From Suillus spraguei (taxonomy: Eukaryota > Basidiomycota > Agaricomycetes > Boletales > Suillaceae), in NCBI GenBank assembly GCA_016800925.1, contig JABCPU010000260.1:1-64000 (forward strand): DNA of 64,000 bases. Direction: 5' to 3'. The stretch's first letter is position 1; every line of letters begins with the position of its first letter. Positions 26,781 through 38,064 of this stretch are shown here, piece by piece. Below the pieces are notes generated by a model. That model searched no databases. It worked only from the letters and a program-made list of their open reading frames with translations, and was not told the DNA's origin. A program made the translations under genes and the position numbers.

Positions 26781-29709
26781 TCAGGGTATAACATCCCCGG
26801 TGGTTTCGTCTACCCTCATTCTCTTTTGAATATGTGAAGGTTCCATGTCATCCATCTTTCTCTTCAGATCAACATCCATGGGCTCTCCTTGATTTTCCTC
26901 AGAGGATTTCCCAGCAGAATAACGAGAGTCGCCGACAACGGTCGACGAAGGAGGGGAATGGGATGGAGGTGACTGCACGGAGGGAAGATGTATTTGGGGG
27001 GCATTTGCCTTGGAGGTCGAGGCACGTCGAGTACCCTTTTTGTTCACGCCGTTCGTGCTGGAATCGTGGTTGTAGTTACATGGGAGGGATCTTCGCGCAC
27101 AGCTGGAGCAGGCTGGATGCGCTCCGTCGCACTTCGTCTTCCTCGCTAGATGGGATGGTTGAATGAGTCTAGCACAACATAATGCTTAAAAAACCAACCT
27201 CTGCAGAAGTTGCATGCCACTACTTTTGGACCGGTGCTGGCAGCGGGACGATTGCTTCTCCCAGGAACAGTGGACGCACGTTTTCGCTGAGCAGCCTGTT
27301 GCTCTGAGGCTGGTCTAATAGGCGGGAGCGGGGGGGCACTCATCGCAGCCGCAGGAGAGTTCTCGGGTAGCGACAGAGTCGCAATATGGGGTAACTCGTT
27401 GTCCTTGAACAACGTCCGTCCGTCGGAGACTCCTGAACTTCCTGTAGCTACGCCAGACTTAGGTCTAGGAGGCATATTGTGAAGACCTTCGCGGGGTTCT
27501 GATGGGCCAACGATGGCAGGAAAGCCATCCAGTATGGGCCGCTTATCGACAACGTTGGAGCTCCTGCGAGATAGTGGCTGGGAAACAATCTCGGGGGATA
27601 CCGAGGGATCGTTGTCTTCGGCGGATCGGTCTTCGCCACTCATCTCAGAGTCACTATCCTCTTTAGGTGGACGGTGAGGATTGCGCCGTTTGCTAGTCTG
27701 TGGCATATAATCGCAAACGTGGGACCGCTTGACACATTGGCTACAAGCAGGGCGTCCCCCATCGCATTTGAGTTTACGGGCTAGAGAGCGTCCTGAGTAT
27801 TGAATCCGCAAGGGAGGGCGGAGTCTACATACATCGACAGAAGTTGCATGCCACTGTGATCTTCTTAGTCCTCTGCTTGGAGGACCCTGTTGTTCAGGGT
27901 TAGCACAAATTTATCTGAGTGAGGACCCGACACTGGACTTACTCCCAGACGCTGTCTTGCCTTGAAGTTGTGAAGAAGCATCTGTCATCGGACGGGAAAG
28001 CGGTAGCCCGCGCAAATCCCCCCCAGGAGGAATGTCGCGGGCCATAGGAAGAGGGGGATGTCGGACAGAGCCATGACCTGGCTGAGTTTCAATAGTCAAA
28101 ACAGGGCGAGGAGCATGCGCTAGAGGTACAGAAGTACGCGGGACCGCTTGCTGTAGGGCATGGGGGTGAAGCTGGTGGTTACCAGAATGGTGCTGGATCA
28201 AGTATTCGTTTCTAAACTTTTCGAAAAGATATTCTCGAGTGTATTTCTGCAGCGTCTAGGGCGAGGGTCAGTTTTCATGGTGACATCAAAAGTCAGGCAA
28301 TTGGAGCACCTACCTCCATGTGATGAAATATAGCAGTGCGGAGCGGCACAAAGTCACTATGAACAGGATCTAGAACATCCATAGATCCCCACCGATAGCT
28401 TCTGATGAATTTGCCACGCGTCAGTTTAGAAGCGGTGTGACGAAGAATCACAGGAGTGTATTGCTGTACGAGTTCATGACGTGATAGGGGCACTCTCGCT
28501 ACGCCATCACTATGCGAGTAGATATCGGGCGAGATAAGAGCATATGGGAGTTTAAGAGGCGCCATTGCTGGAGAATTCGGAGGCGAAGGATGTCCATGCG
28601 GAGAAGTCTTATTCGCATGGCCGTTGTAACCATTCACCATTTCACTTTTTACAGGGTGCGCAGATTCGGCCGCGTCTTTACGGTGCGGGTACTGCGCATG
28701 GGAGTCCATATCGAAGATTCCGAAGCCAATGCCGGCTTCCGCAAGATCTCGGCGGACAGCCATTTTGACGGCTGCAAGGCGGTCGTTGGTAAGCGTGTCT
28801 GCGCGAGCTATTACAGGTAGCACATTGACTCTGGCAGAAAGCCGCCTGATGGTGTTAATTTCGCTAAGAGGAAGGGAAGGGCGGCATAGGAGTGGATTGT
28901 TGGTGACAGGGGGCTCGAGGATAACGGGCTCCGGCTCGGTGACGGAGAAGCTACTGCCCCGAGTACGAGTGACTAGAGGAGCAGGAGGACCTGGTACAGA
29001 AGGTGGAACAATTACGTCGGGATCCAAGAAGTATATACACCTGGTCCGTGGGTCAGTTCACAGTGACGCGGCGACTAAGCGCCCATGTCAGCAACGCACA
29101 AATGGATGTTGTTGTCACCAGCTGGGGATCTCCACTCCTGAACCGAAAGGACTGAGGTTGAATATGATGTAGGAAAGGAGTCTGCAAACTTACATCCTCG
29201 ATGCCATCGGCGAATCTGGATTCGACATGCCTGAGTATCTCATGAATAGCCCGCTCGGTGGAAGCTTCATCCTCGAACGTCAAAGAGGGTGTATCCACGA
29301 GCGTGAGAGTAAGGACCTGAGGTGTGCTATTTTGGTCAATATCATGTTCGATATTGATGGATGCGGTGCGTATGTGGGATGTATGACCACTGCAACCCTG
29401 TACGAACTTTGCGACGGAGGCGAGCTGGTCCTTGGTGGCTGTTGAGGAGATTTCACTGGTGTCCAAGAGAAGACGGAGAAATGAAGTCTTGCCGGTGCGC
29501 TGACCAGCAACCATGACTGTATAACCACTGAAGTTGTTTAAGCCATTGGGGTGAGGATCATGGCCGTTGCCAACTGTTCCGGGGACAAGACCGTTAGAGG
29601 AATATGAATGAGTGGCCCCTGGGACGGACTGAACGGAAGGAGGGATTGGGATACGGTCGTCGTCGTCCTTCATGATGCGTTGTTCGCCATTGTCGACGAC
29701 GAGCGGCAT
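26781..29709 (-). CDS. Septin-like G domain fused to a double Zn2Cys6 cluster protein
   Basis: Seven exons (29709-29194, 29137-29100, 29040-28314, 28255-27943, 27886-27833, 27780-27199, 27145-26781) form one frame of 864 residues, every junction with GT..AG and matching phase. Exons 1-3 and the start of 4 are homologous to the neighbouring septin-like gene: YTVMVAGQRTGKTS, VDTPSLTF, ARAD, RWGSMDVLDPVHSDFVPLRT, then KYTREYLFEKFRNEYL. Exon 4 runs on through 80 proline/histidine-rich residues into a GTAAGT donor. Exons 5-6 give the first zinc cluster (CNFCRSRKLKC, then CSQC and C), exons 6-7 the second (CNFCRARKTKC, then CSSC and C). Such clusters bind DNA. Walker A has Ala where Gly is usual and G3 is DTPS, so GTPase activity is doubtful. 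Alternative: two genes, with the G protein ending at 27911 by intron retention and the regulator starting inside exon 4 (ATG 28045). Confidence 0.65.
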
Positions 29710-30308
29710 CGTGAGTAAGACAGACGAATCGAATGTCCGTTCGGGGGAGACAGAGCGAGGGTTTGCCCGCGAGGTGAGGCAAGCGCGGGGATGATAAACA
29801 CCGAAATTCCAGAAAAGAGGGAAGCTAACGGAGCCGAGCCTGAAATCTACATGCACCGAACCAATCGGGTTCATTATACATAGATTTATTCCTCCGACTT
29901 GAATTGAATCCTTGTAAATTTCAATGATTTTATTACACAATATTCATTTATTATTTCAGAAGAGAGTTTGATAGAAATAAATCAAATGAGAGTACATAAC
30001 ATTATAATGTAGTAGACTATCACTTGGAGACTATATCTGCAGCTGAGAAAATTAAACCAGGTTATCAGGATTGAAACAAGGAAATAGGGTACGGCGGATA
30101 TGGCTCAGCCACGGAAAAGAGGGTGATTCCGAAACAACATTCGCATCTAGACTTCATTTCTCGTCAACAGAACGTGAGAGTCCATTCAAAAAAGACGCTC
30201 ACCAAGAAAAGAGCGTAGCAACGATAAAGAGTTATCCGATCTCCAGAATACGTAACAAGCAGTGCGCCGCCGGCTCCAACACCGTGGACAGTTGTGGGTG
30301 CCAATCCT
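29710..30308. other. Intergenic spacer, no gene recognised
   Basis: Upstream region of the fusion gene and 3' flank of the next zinc-cluster gene. A TATA-like string (CATTATACATAG) lies near 29872. Upstream ATG codons exist in frame with the G-domain protein near 29870, but the call at 29709 gives the cleaner start. Confidence 0.45.
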
Positions 30309-31720
30309 TTACTCCCCGCCTCCCTCGGTCACCTCGTGTTCAACGTCTGTATCTACCTCTGACCTGCTCTCTTCTGCCTGTGAACCTCCTTGATCAAATA
30401 CACCGCTCATAAACTGATAGTGTGGGATTGCTTCCCCTTCTCCGTGATCCACGTTCGAAGCGCTCGGGCGATCACTGTAGGGCAGTGGCGCATAAACGGC
30501 CACTAACTGAGGGTGACCGTGACCTGGTAACATCAGCGGTGGATCAAATACATGCCGATCTGGGAGTCCTCCAGTTGAAGGCTGTTCAGATGCTTCTCCA
30601 TCAACTTCACTCGTAGCTGCTTTAGAACTTTTCCTCCCCTTTCGACCCTTCCCTTCTGATTTCTTCGATCCTTTTGGTGCCTTTCCAGGTCCACGACGTC
30701 TGGGATGATCTTTGTATACACATTTCAATGTTCGGGTGGAGCAATTCGCGCAGGAAGGTTTGGTCCCATCACATCGGAGCTTCCGTCCTGTAAAGTTAAT
30801 ACCAATTGAGGTGAAGTTCTTGAACAATCCCCGCACTCACCTCGGCAAAAATCACACGCGACATAGATTTTGCGCGCAACTTTCGTCTTCCTTTCATCCT
30901 GAGTGTCTGATCGCTTTCTCTTGCCTCGCTTATACGTCGGTCTTTCGTTACTGGACTCTTTGTCCTCCGCTGATACTTCTGCAGGCAAAATTTCCCCTGT
31001 CTGGTCATGTGAGGACGATTGTGGCCCTCTGTCGGAGTGCTCTTCCCTGAGCGGCTGCATGAATGTTCTTATTGGAGGGAGAGAATACGAGGACGCCCTC
31101 TGACTCAGGTGTTCATCTACCAACGTTCCTGGTATATGCCGACTGTTAGACGACCCAGACCGACTACGCTCCTCCCATCGTTCAGAAGGAAGTGAGTGAT
31201 GCCGTGTGATATTTGACTCAAGGTGATGCGAAGGCGGTTGTAGGTGACCTGACATCACATGATATTGATTTGGAAGCGGTGGGGGGTACGTATAGGAATG
31301 AATTGGATCATGTTGGTAGAAGGATAGCTCGCTGCCTGGAATTCGATTACCATGGGGTATTAAAAAAGCCCTAGTTGGGTGCGCGAAGCCAGCGGTCGCA
31401 CCTTCCCTCCGGCCAGCCGAGGTGTTTTGAACGCGTTGCGAACTATATCCACTCTCTTCTATATCTGGCGAGACTAATCTGTCGTGCGAAGACTCCCCTC
31501 GTGAGCCATGGCTGATTGGAAAGGACGCGGGACCCAATGACGATATAGATTGGAAAGTGAGGCGGGAAGCCTGTCGCTGGACGAGATGTCTGTCTTGGGC
31601 ACTCCATAACGCCTCGTCAGAACGTCCATTTAAATCGTTGGGGCGTATTATGTGTGCGTGTAATGTCTCTGGAAGCGAACTTGATAGCTTATCCTTATCG
31701 TCGTCATCTCTGTCATCCAT
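30309..31720 (-). CDS. Zn2Cys6 transcription factor with C-terminal zinc cluster
   Basis: Two exons (31720-30841 and 30787-30309) encode 452 residues, joined in phase 1 so that CDFCRG and RKLRCDG form the cluster. The six cysteines read CDFCRGRKLRC, then after six residues CANC and six more to C (residues about 290-320). A basic stretch precedes it (KRGKRKRSD) and one follows (PRRRGPGKAPKGSKK, GRKGRKSSK), which should aid nuclear import and DNA contact. The first 280 residues are serine-, histidine- and proline-rich, without a domain. The fungal-specific transcription factor middle domain is absent. The acidic end (EVDTDVEHEVTEGGGE) may activate transcription. The cluster resembles the two in the upstream neighbour, and all three genes from 24.1 to 31.7 kb point the same way. 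Target genes unknown. Confidence 0.85.
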
Positions 31721-32449
31721 ACCTCTCCTCGCAATCTAGGCGGAACGTAAACTCGCGAAATTTTGAAGGAAGGGTTGACGCAACGATAGTGCAGTGGTCG
31801 CTTCTTTCTGCACACCCCAAGGAATCAATGGGTCCGTACGCCGCGTCCAACTCCGGAGTCAAACATACAAATTTGATTGAAGCGTTTTTGCTGATGATTT
31901 TTTGAAGGATTTCATTGACTTAAGAGCTTACAATTGACCCTAACACTATGATTTTTCAGTATCGAGGGGATGACAAAAGTGAAACATGATCGGCGAGGAG
32001 GGCTAGCCTTTCCGTATTTGTATAAAGCAGACCTGCTTATCGGTAGGCCACAAAGTCTAATATCACGACAATGTCTTCAAGGAGTACCTGGCATGAACTG
32101 TGTACTATATAGTTGGCATTTCCACAAAACTACACAGTCGTGAACCGCATCATGATGATTAGTTCACACTCACTGATTGAATTGCGCTCACATCCGAGAA
32201 TTCAAGTACCGTGGTCCGTGGAGACGGACGAAAAAAATTCTGTCAAGCGCATGCATAGTTTCTCCATGGAACTTATGGCTTAGAACACAGTAAAAAACAT
32301 CCGAGACACACTGCATGTGCCCCGAGTCAATTGGCATCGTCGTGAAAAGTGCGGCATGTTACGGCATTCACAGTCTGTAAGTTGCCAAATCGGGGATCGA
32401 TATTTTTTTATTTGAACCGTTTTGATTGGGTCTGGCAGCAGGTTAAACG
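31721..32449. promoter_or_regulatory. Divergent intergenic region between the zinc-cluster gene and ILV3
   Basis: These 730 bases hold both promoters. TATA-like TACTATATAG lies near 32103. I see no clear Gcn4-type or Leu3-type site that I would defend. No gene recognised. Confidence 0.4.
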
Positions 32450-34766
32450 ATGCATTCGAGACTCTCAGTTAGCAAGAACCTTGCAAGGCAAACCAGATCA
32501 CTATGGTCGTCTCCTGCAAGATGCGAAGACAAGCCCATCATGAACCGCTACAGCAGGACCGTCACGCAGCCCAAAGACCAAGGTGCAAGCCAAGTGAGTC
32601 ATTTGAGTCAGGCGAGGAATGTGGACTCTGGAGAAACTGATATTCGCAGGCTATGCTGTACGCTACTGAAGGTATCAAAGATGACGAGGATTTTCAAAAG
32701 GCCATGGTTGGCGTCGCTAGCGTATGGTGAGTGTCGAGGCAATCAAATTCCGCGGCCATTCCATTGACTACGATCAAGGTATGAGGGCAATCCGTAAGGA
32801 AGGACGTATGCCATAAATAGATTTGTTTTGACAAAGGTACTTTCAGATGCAATCGACACTTGCTTGGCTTGGGGCAGGAAATCAAGGGTTCCTTGGTCGA
32901 GTCTGGCCTCATTGGCTACCAGTTTGGTACAGTTGGTGTTAGCGATGGGATCAGCATGGGCACTGCGGGAATGTCTTATTCTCTGCAGTCGCGCGACCTT
33001 ATTGCAGATCAGGTAGAAACAGCTGCTGGCGGACACTGGTTGGATGGAATGGTTGTGGTACCAGGATGTGATAAGAATATGCCAGGTGTACTGATGGCTC
33101 GTGAGTGAGGAACTTGTTTAGATCCGCTATGCGCACTGATATGTTATAATGTTTGTATAGTTGGACGACTTAACCGTCCGGGTCTTATGGTGTACGGAGG
33201 CACGATTCGCGCAGGCTCATGCGCGGGCCAACCTCAGCTAGATCTTGTTTCCGCATTCCAGGCATATGGACAATACCTACAAGACGGAAAGACACCAGAA
33301 GCAGAAGCCCTCAGGTATGAGACAGTGCGACATGCATGCCCTGGGCCAGGTGCTTGTGGAGGCGTTAGTACCAATGTTCCCAATTCAGCGACAGTTTGTT
33401 CATATATTGATAGATGTATACGGCGAACACCATGGCCAGTGCAGCTGAAGCCCTTGGAATGACTCTGCCTGGTTCTTCATCATATCCAGCCGAATCTCAA
33501 GAAAAACACGATGAATGTAAGAGCGTTGGCGCCGCCATGCGAAATCTCATCGAGAAAAACATTCTGCCCCGCGACATCATGACGCCTTCGGCATTTGAGA
33601 ACGCTATGGTATGCCATGCCTTTTTTCAATTTTGACGGCTACTCATACCAAGTTTTAGGTTCTTACTATGATTTTAGGAGGTTCGACAAATGCCGTGCTC
33701 CATCTTATTGCTATGGCACACGCCGTAGGCATCAAGCTTACCATTGATGACTTCGCACGAGTGTCTGAGTCAACACCCTTCCTCGCTGACATCAAACCAA
33801 GTGGCAAGTATGTCATGGAAGACATCTACAAAATTGGTGGCATACCCAGTCAGTAATCCAATTACCGTGGTCATGCACATATTCACAGGTTTTTTTTAAC
33901 TACAGAGATACTTCATTTCTTGTTGAAAAATAATTTTATTGACGGCAACAACATGACTGTCACTGGCGCTACTGTAGGGGAGAACTTGGAACGTTGGGTA
34001 CATAAACATGGGGAACTTTCCGCTAGTCAGGACGTGATCCGTCCCCTTGACAAGCCAATTAAAGCTACTGGACACATCAGGTTCGTCGTTGCCATCTTTC
34101 AATAGCTCTTTTCTCAAATAACCCTAGAATTTTGCGTGGTAATTTGGCTCCTGGAGGTGCTGTTGCCAAGATTACTGGCAAGGAAGGTCTCGGGTTTACC
34201 GGAAAAGCTCGCACCTTCGACTCTGAAGAGGCTTTTGTTTCCGCCGTTGAGTCTGGCTCGATCAAAAAAGGTGAAAAAACAGTTGTCGTCATGCGTTATC
34301 TCGGCCCTAAGGGTGGCCCTGGTAAGTGAATATTATCTTTATGGTAATATTAATGTACGGACTATGCAGGTATGCGTGAGATGTTGAAACCCACTAGCTT
34401 AATCATGGGCGCTGGCCTTGGTCAGGATGTCGCGTGCCTCACAGACGGACGATTTAGTGGAGGGTTTGTGCCATTTCCTTTCACAGTAATTTGTATACTG
34501 ATGGGATTTCTAGATCTCATGGGTTTTGTATAGGCCACGTCGTCCCTGAAGCCCAGGTCGGTGGACCTATTGCGCTTGTGGAGGATGGTGACACCATTTC
34601 TGTCGATGCTGTGGCAAACACCATGGAATTGCATATCTCCTCTGAGGAGATGGAACGCCGTCGGAAAGCCTGGGTTGCCCCACCGATCAAGGTCACCCAA
34701 GGCACGCTGTACAAGTATGTTAAAATGGTCAAGGACGCCAGCCATGGATGTATCACAGATGGTTAA
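32450..34766 (+). CDS. ILV3: Dihydroxy-acid dehydratase, mitochondrial
   Basis: Third shared step of valine and isoleucine synthesis: removes water from 2,3-dihydroxy acids to give 2-keto acids, using an iron-sulfur cluster. The first 25 residues ([19 protein letters not shown]) are basic and hydroxylated, as in a mitochondrial targeting sequence. Then come [53 protein letters not shown] and cluster cysteines in [10 protein letters not shown] and CPGPGACGG. Later exons give [72 protein letters not shown] and [15 protein letters not shown], ending [16 protein letters not shown] at the TAA 34764-34766. About ten short introns. All conserved blocks are present. Ends only 83 bases from the end of the convergent RIO1 gene. 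Confidence 0.95.
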
Positions 34767-34849
34767 GATCGGCTGTATTCTATACCCGGTATTTAATGAA
34801 AATAAAATAAATCCGCCGAAGATCATGAAGGAACATAGACAAGGGACCT

Positions 34850-36878
34850 TTAGTGTCCTCGCGAGCTTTTTGTTTTGCGTTTCTTCTCTGCCTTTGGGAT
34901 TTTGGTTTTGCGTTTCTCACGTGCTTCGGTTTTGACAGCCTTTTTGCGTTCCTGAATGAAAATCAGCAATGGTTAGTTTCTGATAGAGCGATGCTCGCCT
35001 TCTTGGCCTCCCGATCTTCGTGCCTGTGGCCCCTAGGTTTGCGAGGGTCGAAGACATCCTTCTGGCCTGCCTCAGCTGCCCCAGGTTCTTCACTCCCTTC
35101 TTCCTCGCTATCGCTCGTGTACTCGCCTCCGTCATCGAGGTCCCCATCCTCCAAAGATCCCTCGCCCCTGAAGTGCACATGCGGCCTGACCTTGCCATCC
35201 TGGCTTACACCGGAGGTAGGATGCGTCAAACCTATTGTTTCTGCGTAGATCAGGTTTTTCCCATCACCTTTCGTCAAAACCTCCACGTCGCGTTCAGCGT
35301 CGTATACCTCATTCAGCGTGCGGGGGATGTATGACTGAAGGAAAATATTGTCTTCATGAGTACTTGATGTGTTCGATGAGGTGATCTTGTTATTGCTTCC
35401 GTCCATAGATGGGGAGCTTTGTTGTTCTTCTGTCAGCCAGTGCTTCAAAGCGGATCCTTCGTCCTGCCCCTCCTCGACCACATGCACTCTCGTAATGAAA
35501 TCGAAGCATCGCCTCAAACCTAGGCACTTTACCCCAAACCTCTCGAAAAAGTCCTCGATATTCTTGATATCACTCCTGAGGAAGTCGAATGCGCTGGGAT
35601 GATCGTGCTCTACGGACTGCGAGACGTCGATAATGCAGAGATGTCCACCGTGAAAGAGAATATTGTATTCGGAAAGATCCGCATGAACAAGTTTGCAAGT
35701 GTGATACATCTTCCGGACATTGAGAATGAGCTCTTCGTACAAGGCTGGGTATAATGCAGAGGGGATATCGGCGTCCTTTAAGCGAGGGGATGCCCTGGCG
35801 TGGATGAGCGATAGAAGGGACTTCAGTGTAACAAAAAATATTACCAGCCCTCCTCATCACCGAGAAAACTCATTACCAAGATATTTTCCCGAACCTCCAT
35901 AGGCTCGGGGCATGGTATCCCGGCAGACACAAGTCTCTTGAGATTCCGCATTTCCTTCTCCGCCCACAAACGTACCATTTTGCGTGGGTTGCGTCTACTA
36001 TAGCCACGTCTGAAGCGATACTCGCCAGTCACATAACGATCGCGGTCCTTGAACACAAGAATTGATGTCTTGTATATTTTGAGTGCAATATGCGTGGCGG
36101 TAGGGGTGAGAGCATGATAAACATTTGCCTAAACACTCTCAGGCTTGTATGTAAAAGTGTCAAGATAAACCCAGATGACCTCACCTCCTTTCCTGCACTA
36201 ACACATCCATTTACCTCCTGGATGAGTTCTCGTCCGATCATCTTGAAAAGGATAATCCGAGTGCGAGGATCAAGTACTTGCTCAGATGTGGCGCGATCTG
36301 ACTTGTCCTTCGCGTTTGCATATGAACTAGGGCCTTTTCTATTCACGCTGGCGCCCATGACATACGGTTGATCGATTTTAGCAATGCGAGACGAGTACTT
36401 GGAGAGAGCAGCAAGTTGATCGGCAGTTTTGTCTTTTGCATGCGCAGGAATCGCACTACGTGGCTTATTTACCGCAGGAAGAGGAGCGACGACAGCTGTG
36501 CGATTAATGGAGGATGTGATTCCCTGTACGTTGCCAGTGCGCACAGCGACATGCTGCCGAAGCCGGTTATATTGTTTAGTAAAATCTAGAATGATCAAAC
36601 AACGGTTGTCGTTGGAACGAATACAACTCACCCCGTTCTGCGACCTCCCAATCCTCATCATCTGCTCTGACATCCTCAAAGTCATCTTCGTTTAGCTCGT
36701 CTTTGTCATTATCATTTTCTTCCGAGCTTTCGTCAGACCATAGAGAAAGGTGTTCATCGTCAATGAAGTATCCGCCTATACGTGGATTTCGTTGGTCATC
36801 CACGACTTGGACAGTTGCATCCGAAGGAGCGTCGTCAAACTGCCCCTCCACGATAACTGACTGGTTTTCTGCAGACAT
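34850..36878 (-). CDS. RIO1: RIO1 atypical serine kinase/ATPase
   Basis: Acts late in cytoplasmic maturation of the small ribosomal subunit, including 20S pre-rRNA cleavage. The first exon (from 36878) is acidic ([21 protein letters not shown]). Next comes [22 protein letters not shown] sequence and [20 protein letters not shown], followed by the flexible-loop motif SAGKE-ANVYHA, split by the intron at about 36100-36185. The RIO core continues with [55 protein letters not shown] and [12 protein letters not shown]. The catalytic loop is [12 protein letters not shown] and the metal-binding [13 protein letters not shown], both intact (35590-35700). The tail is acidic, then lysine-rich ([19 protein letters not shown]), ending at the TAA 34850-34852. 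It is head to head with the membrane protein gene, 166 bases away. Confidence 0.95.
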
Positions 36879-37044
36879 ACCGTGGTTTGAATTAATCGAT
36901 AATTCACCACTTCAATAAAGTTTAGATAAGATATTAATAAAACACACGTGACCCATTTCATATGCCATGACTTTGTCCGCCTGTTGGCCTCCTGCGCAGG
37001 TATCCATTCGTCACAACCTGTCTCAAATCCAACGTTTCCTCGAC

Positions 37045-37731
37045 ATGGATGCTCTCCGACGAAGGAACCCATTCAAATACTCCTCTGAACCCTCTGAATC
37101 ACATGACACGCACATCCTGGATGACCAAGGTGACGTAGCCAAAGGTTTTCGTTGAGGTGCCAGAGATGTTGATTTAGTGGTTGCAGAACAAAGTGAACTT
37201 ATCGACAACATTAAGAGTCTGAATGCAACATCAAATAGCCAGAACCGCATGGCATTGCAAATTACGCTCGCGCTGTCTTTTCTACTGTGAGCACAACAAT
37301 ATGAATGCAACAGTGATACAGGTTCAACGTACATTATCAGGCACATCATATACATATTCTCCGGTTACAACAGTCCATTAATCGTTGTGTTTCCACCAGC
37401 CGGTAGACAGGAATCTCCACTCTATTCAAGTCCTGTCCTGACACTCCTTGCTATCATCCTCCATGCAAACGCTGCTCTCCTCACTCACCCCCGGAATTTG
37501 GTTCTTGCTAAACGGCGGGTAACGCCTCTTCCTTATAATGTCGCGTTCGGGCTATCAGCGATTCCACCTACAATCTCGATCCTGAGCGGGAAAGCGTGGC
37601 AGACCACAGGATGGTGGTGTACCACCGCTTTTTTGACCTGGATTGTACATACATCAAACAGGTGGATTATGCAGGAGCAAGAAAGTATATCCGAGTTGGA
37701 ACGAATGAAATATATATCTGCTGGGGCGTAG
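37045..37731 (+). CDS. Small multi-pass membrane protein, unknown function
   Basis: Unrecognised gene. It starts MDALRRRNPFKYSSEPSESH at 37045; an in-frame ATG also exists upstream at 36967. After an intron near 37131-37186 comes SELIDNIKSLNATSNSQNRM, then a first hydrophobic segment ALQITLALSFLL. Further exons give SSPVLTLLAIILHANAALL, PYNVAFGLSAIPPTISILSG and TTGWWCTTAFLTWIVH, three more likely membrane spans, and end EQESISELERMKYISAGA with TAG at 37729-37731. Two introns between 37280 and 37420 are not fully resolved. The N-terminal stretch superficially recalls small SNAREs, but the three later spans argue against that. Shares a 166-base divergent promoter with RIO1. Confidence 0.6.
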
Positions 37732-38064
37732 AAAACGCAAGTATGCTTGCTGACGTTGTTTACTTGTGCTCTAACTGACCATCGATTTCGCCAGCCTTAG
37801 TGTGCCTGCGCACCATTTACCTAGATGTCGTTGATCGTCCGAGGTCTTATTATATCAGCTGAGACTGTCCAGTAGCGATGTGAGTGCAAAAGCCTTTTTT
37901 GGATTGCATCCTGAACGAAGCCTAAATTCTTACTATGACCTTTAGTCGGTACAATATTGCTGGGGCTAGTTTGACGATATAATAGGATTCGCTACAACTG
38001 CAGCCCTTGGCGTCGTCTCAATGACCTCGAGCTGGTTTGATCCATGATACTATGTAGATACAAA
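37732..38064. other. Short convergent intergenic region
   Basis: Lies between the stop of the membrane protein gene and the stop of the F-box gene. Nothing recognisable; probably the two 3' untranslated regions. Confidence 0.5.

Noticed and set aside
27911..28201. Start of an independent zinc-cluster gene at 28201
   Set aside because: The first codon there is TTG, not ATG, and the frame continues upstream into the G-domain helix up to a good acceptor site.
31780..31860. tRNA gene candidate (TAGTGCAGTGG)
   Set aside because: Only an A-box-like string; no B-box and no cloverleaf.
37045..37300. Bet1-type SNARE
   Set aside because: The start resembles one loosely, but three further membrane spans follow and no SNARE heptads could be traced.
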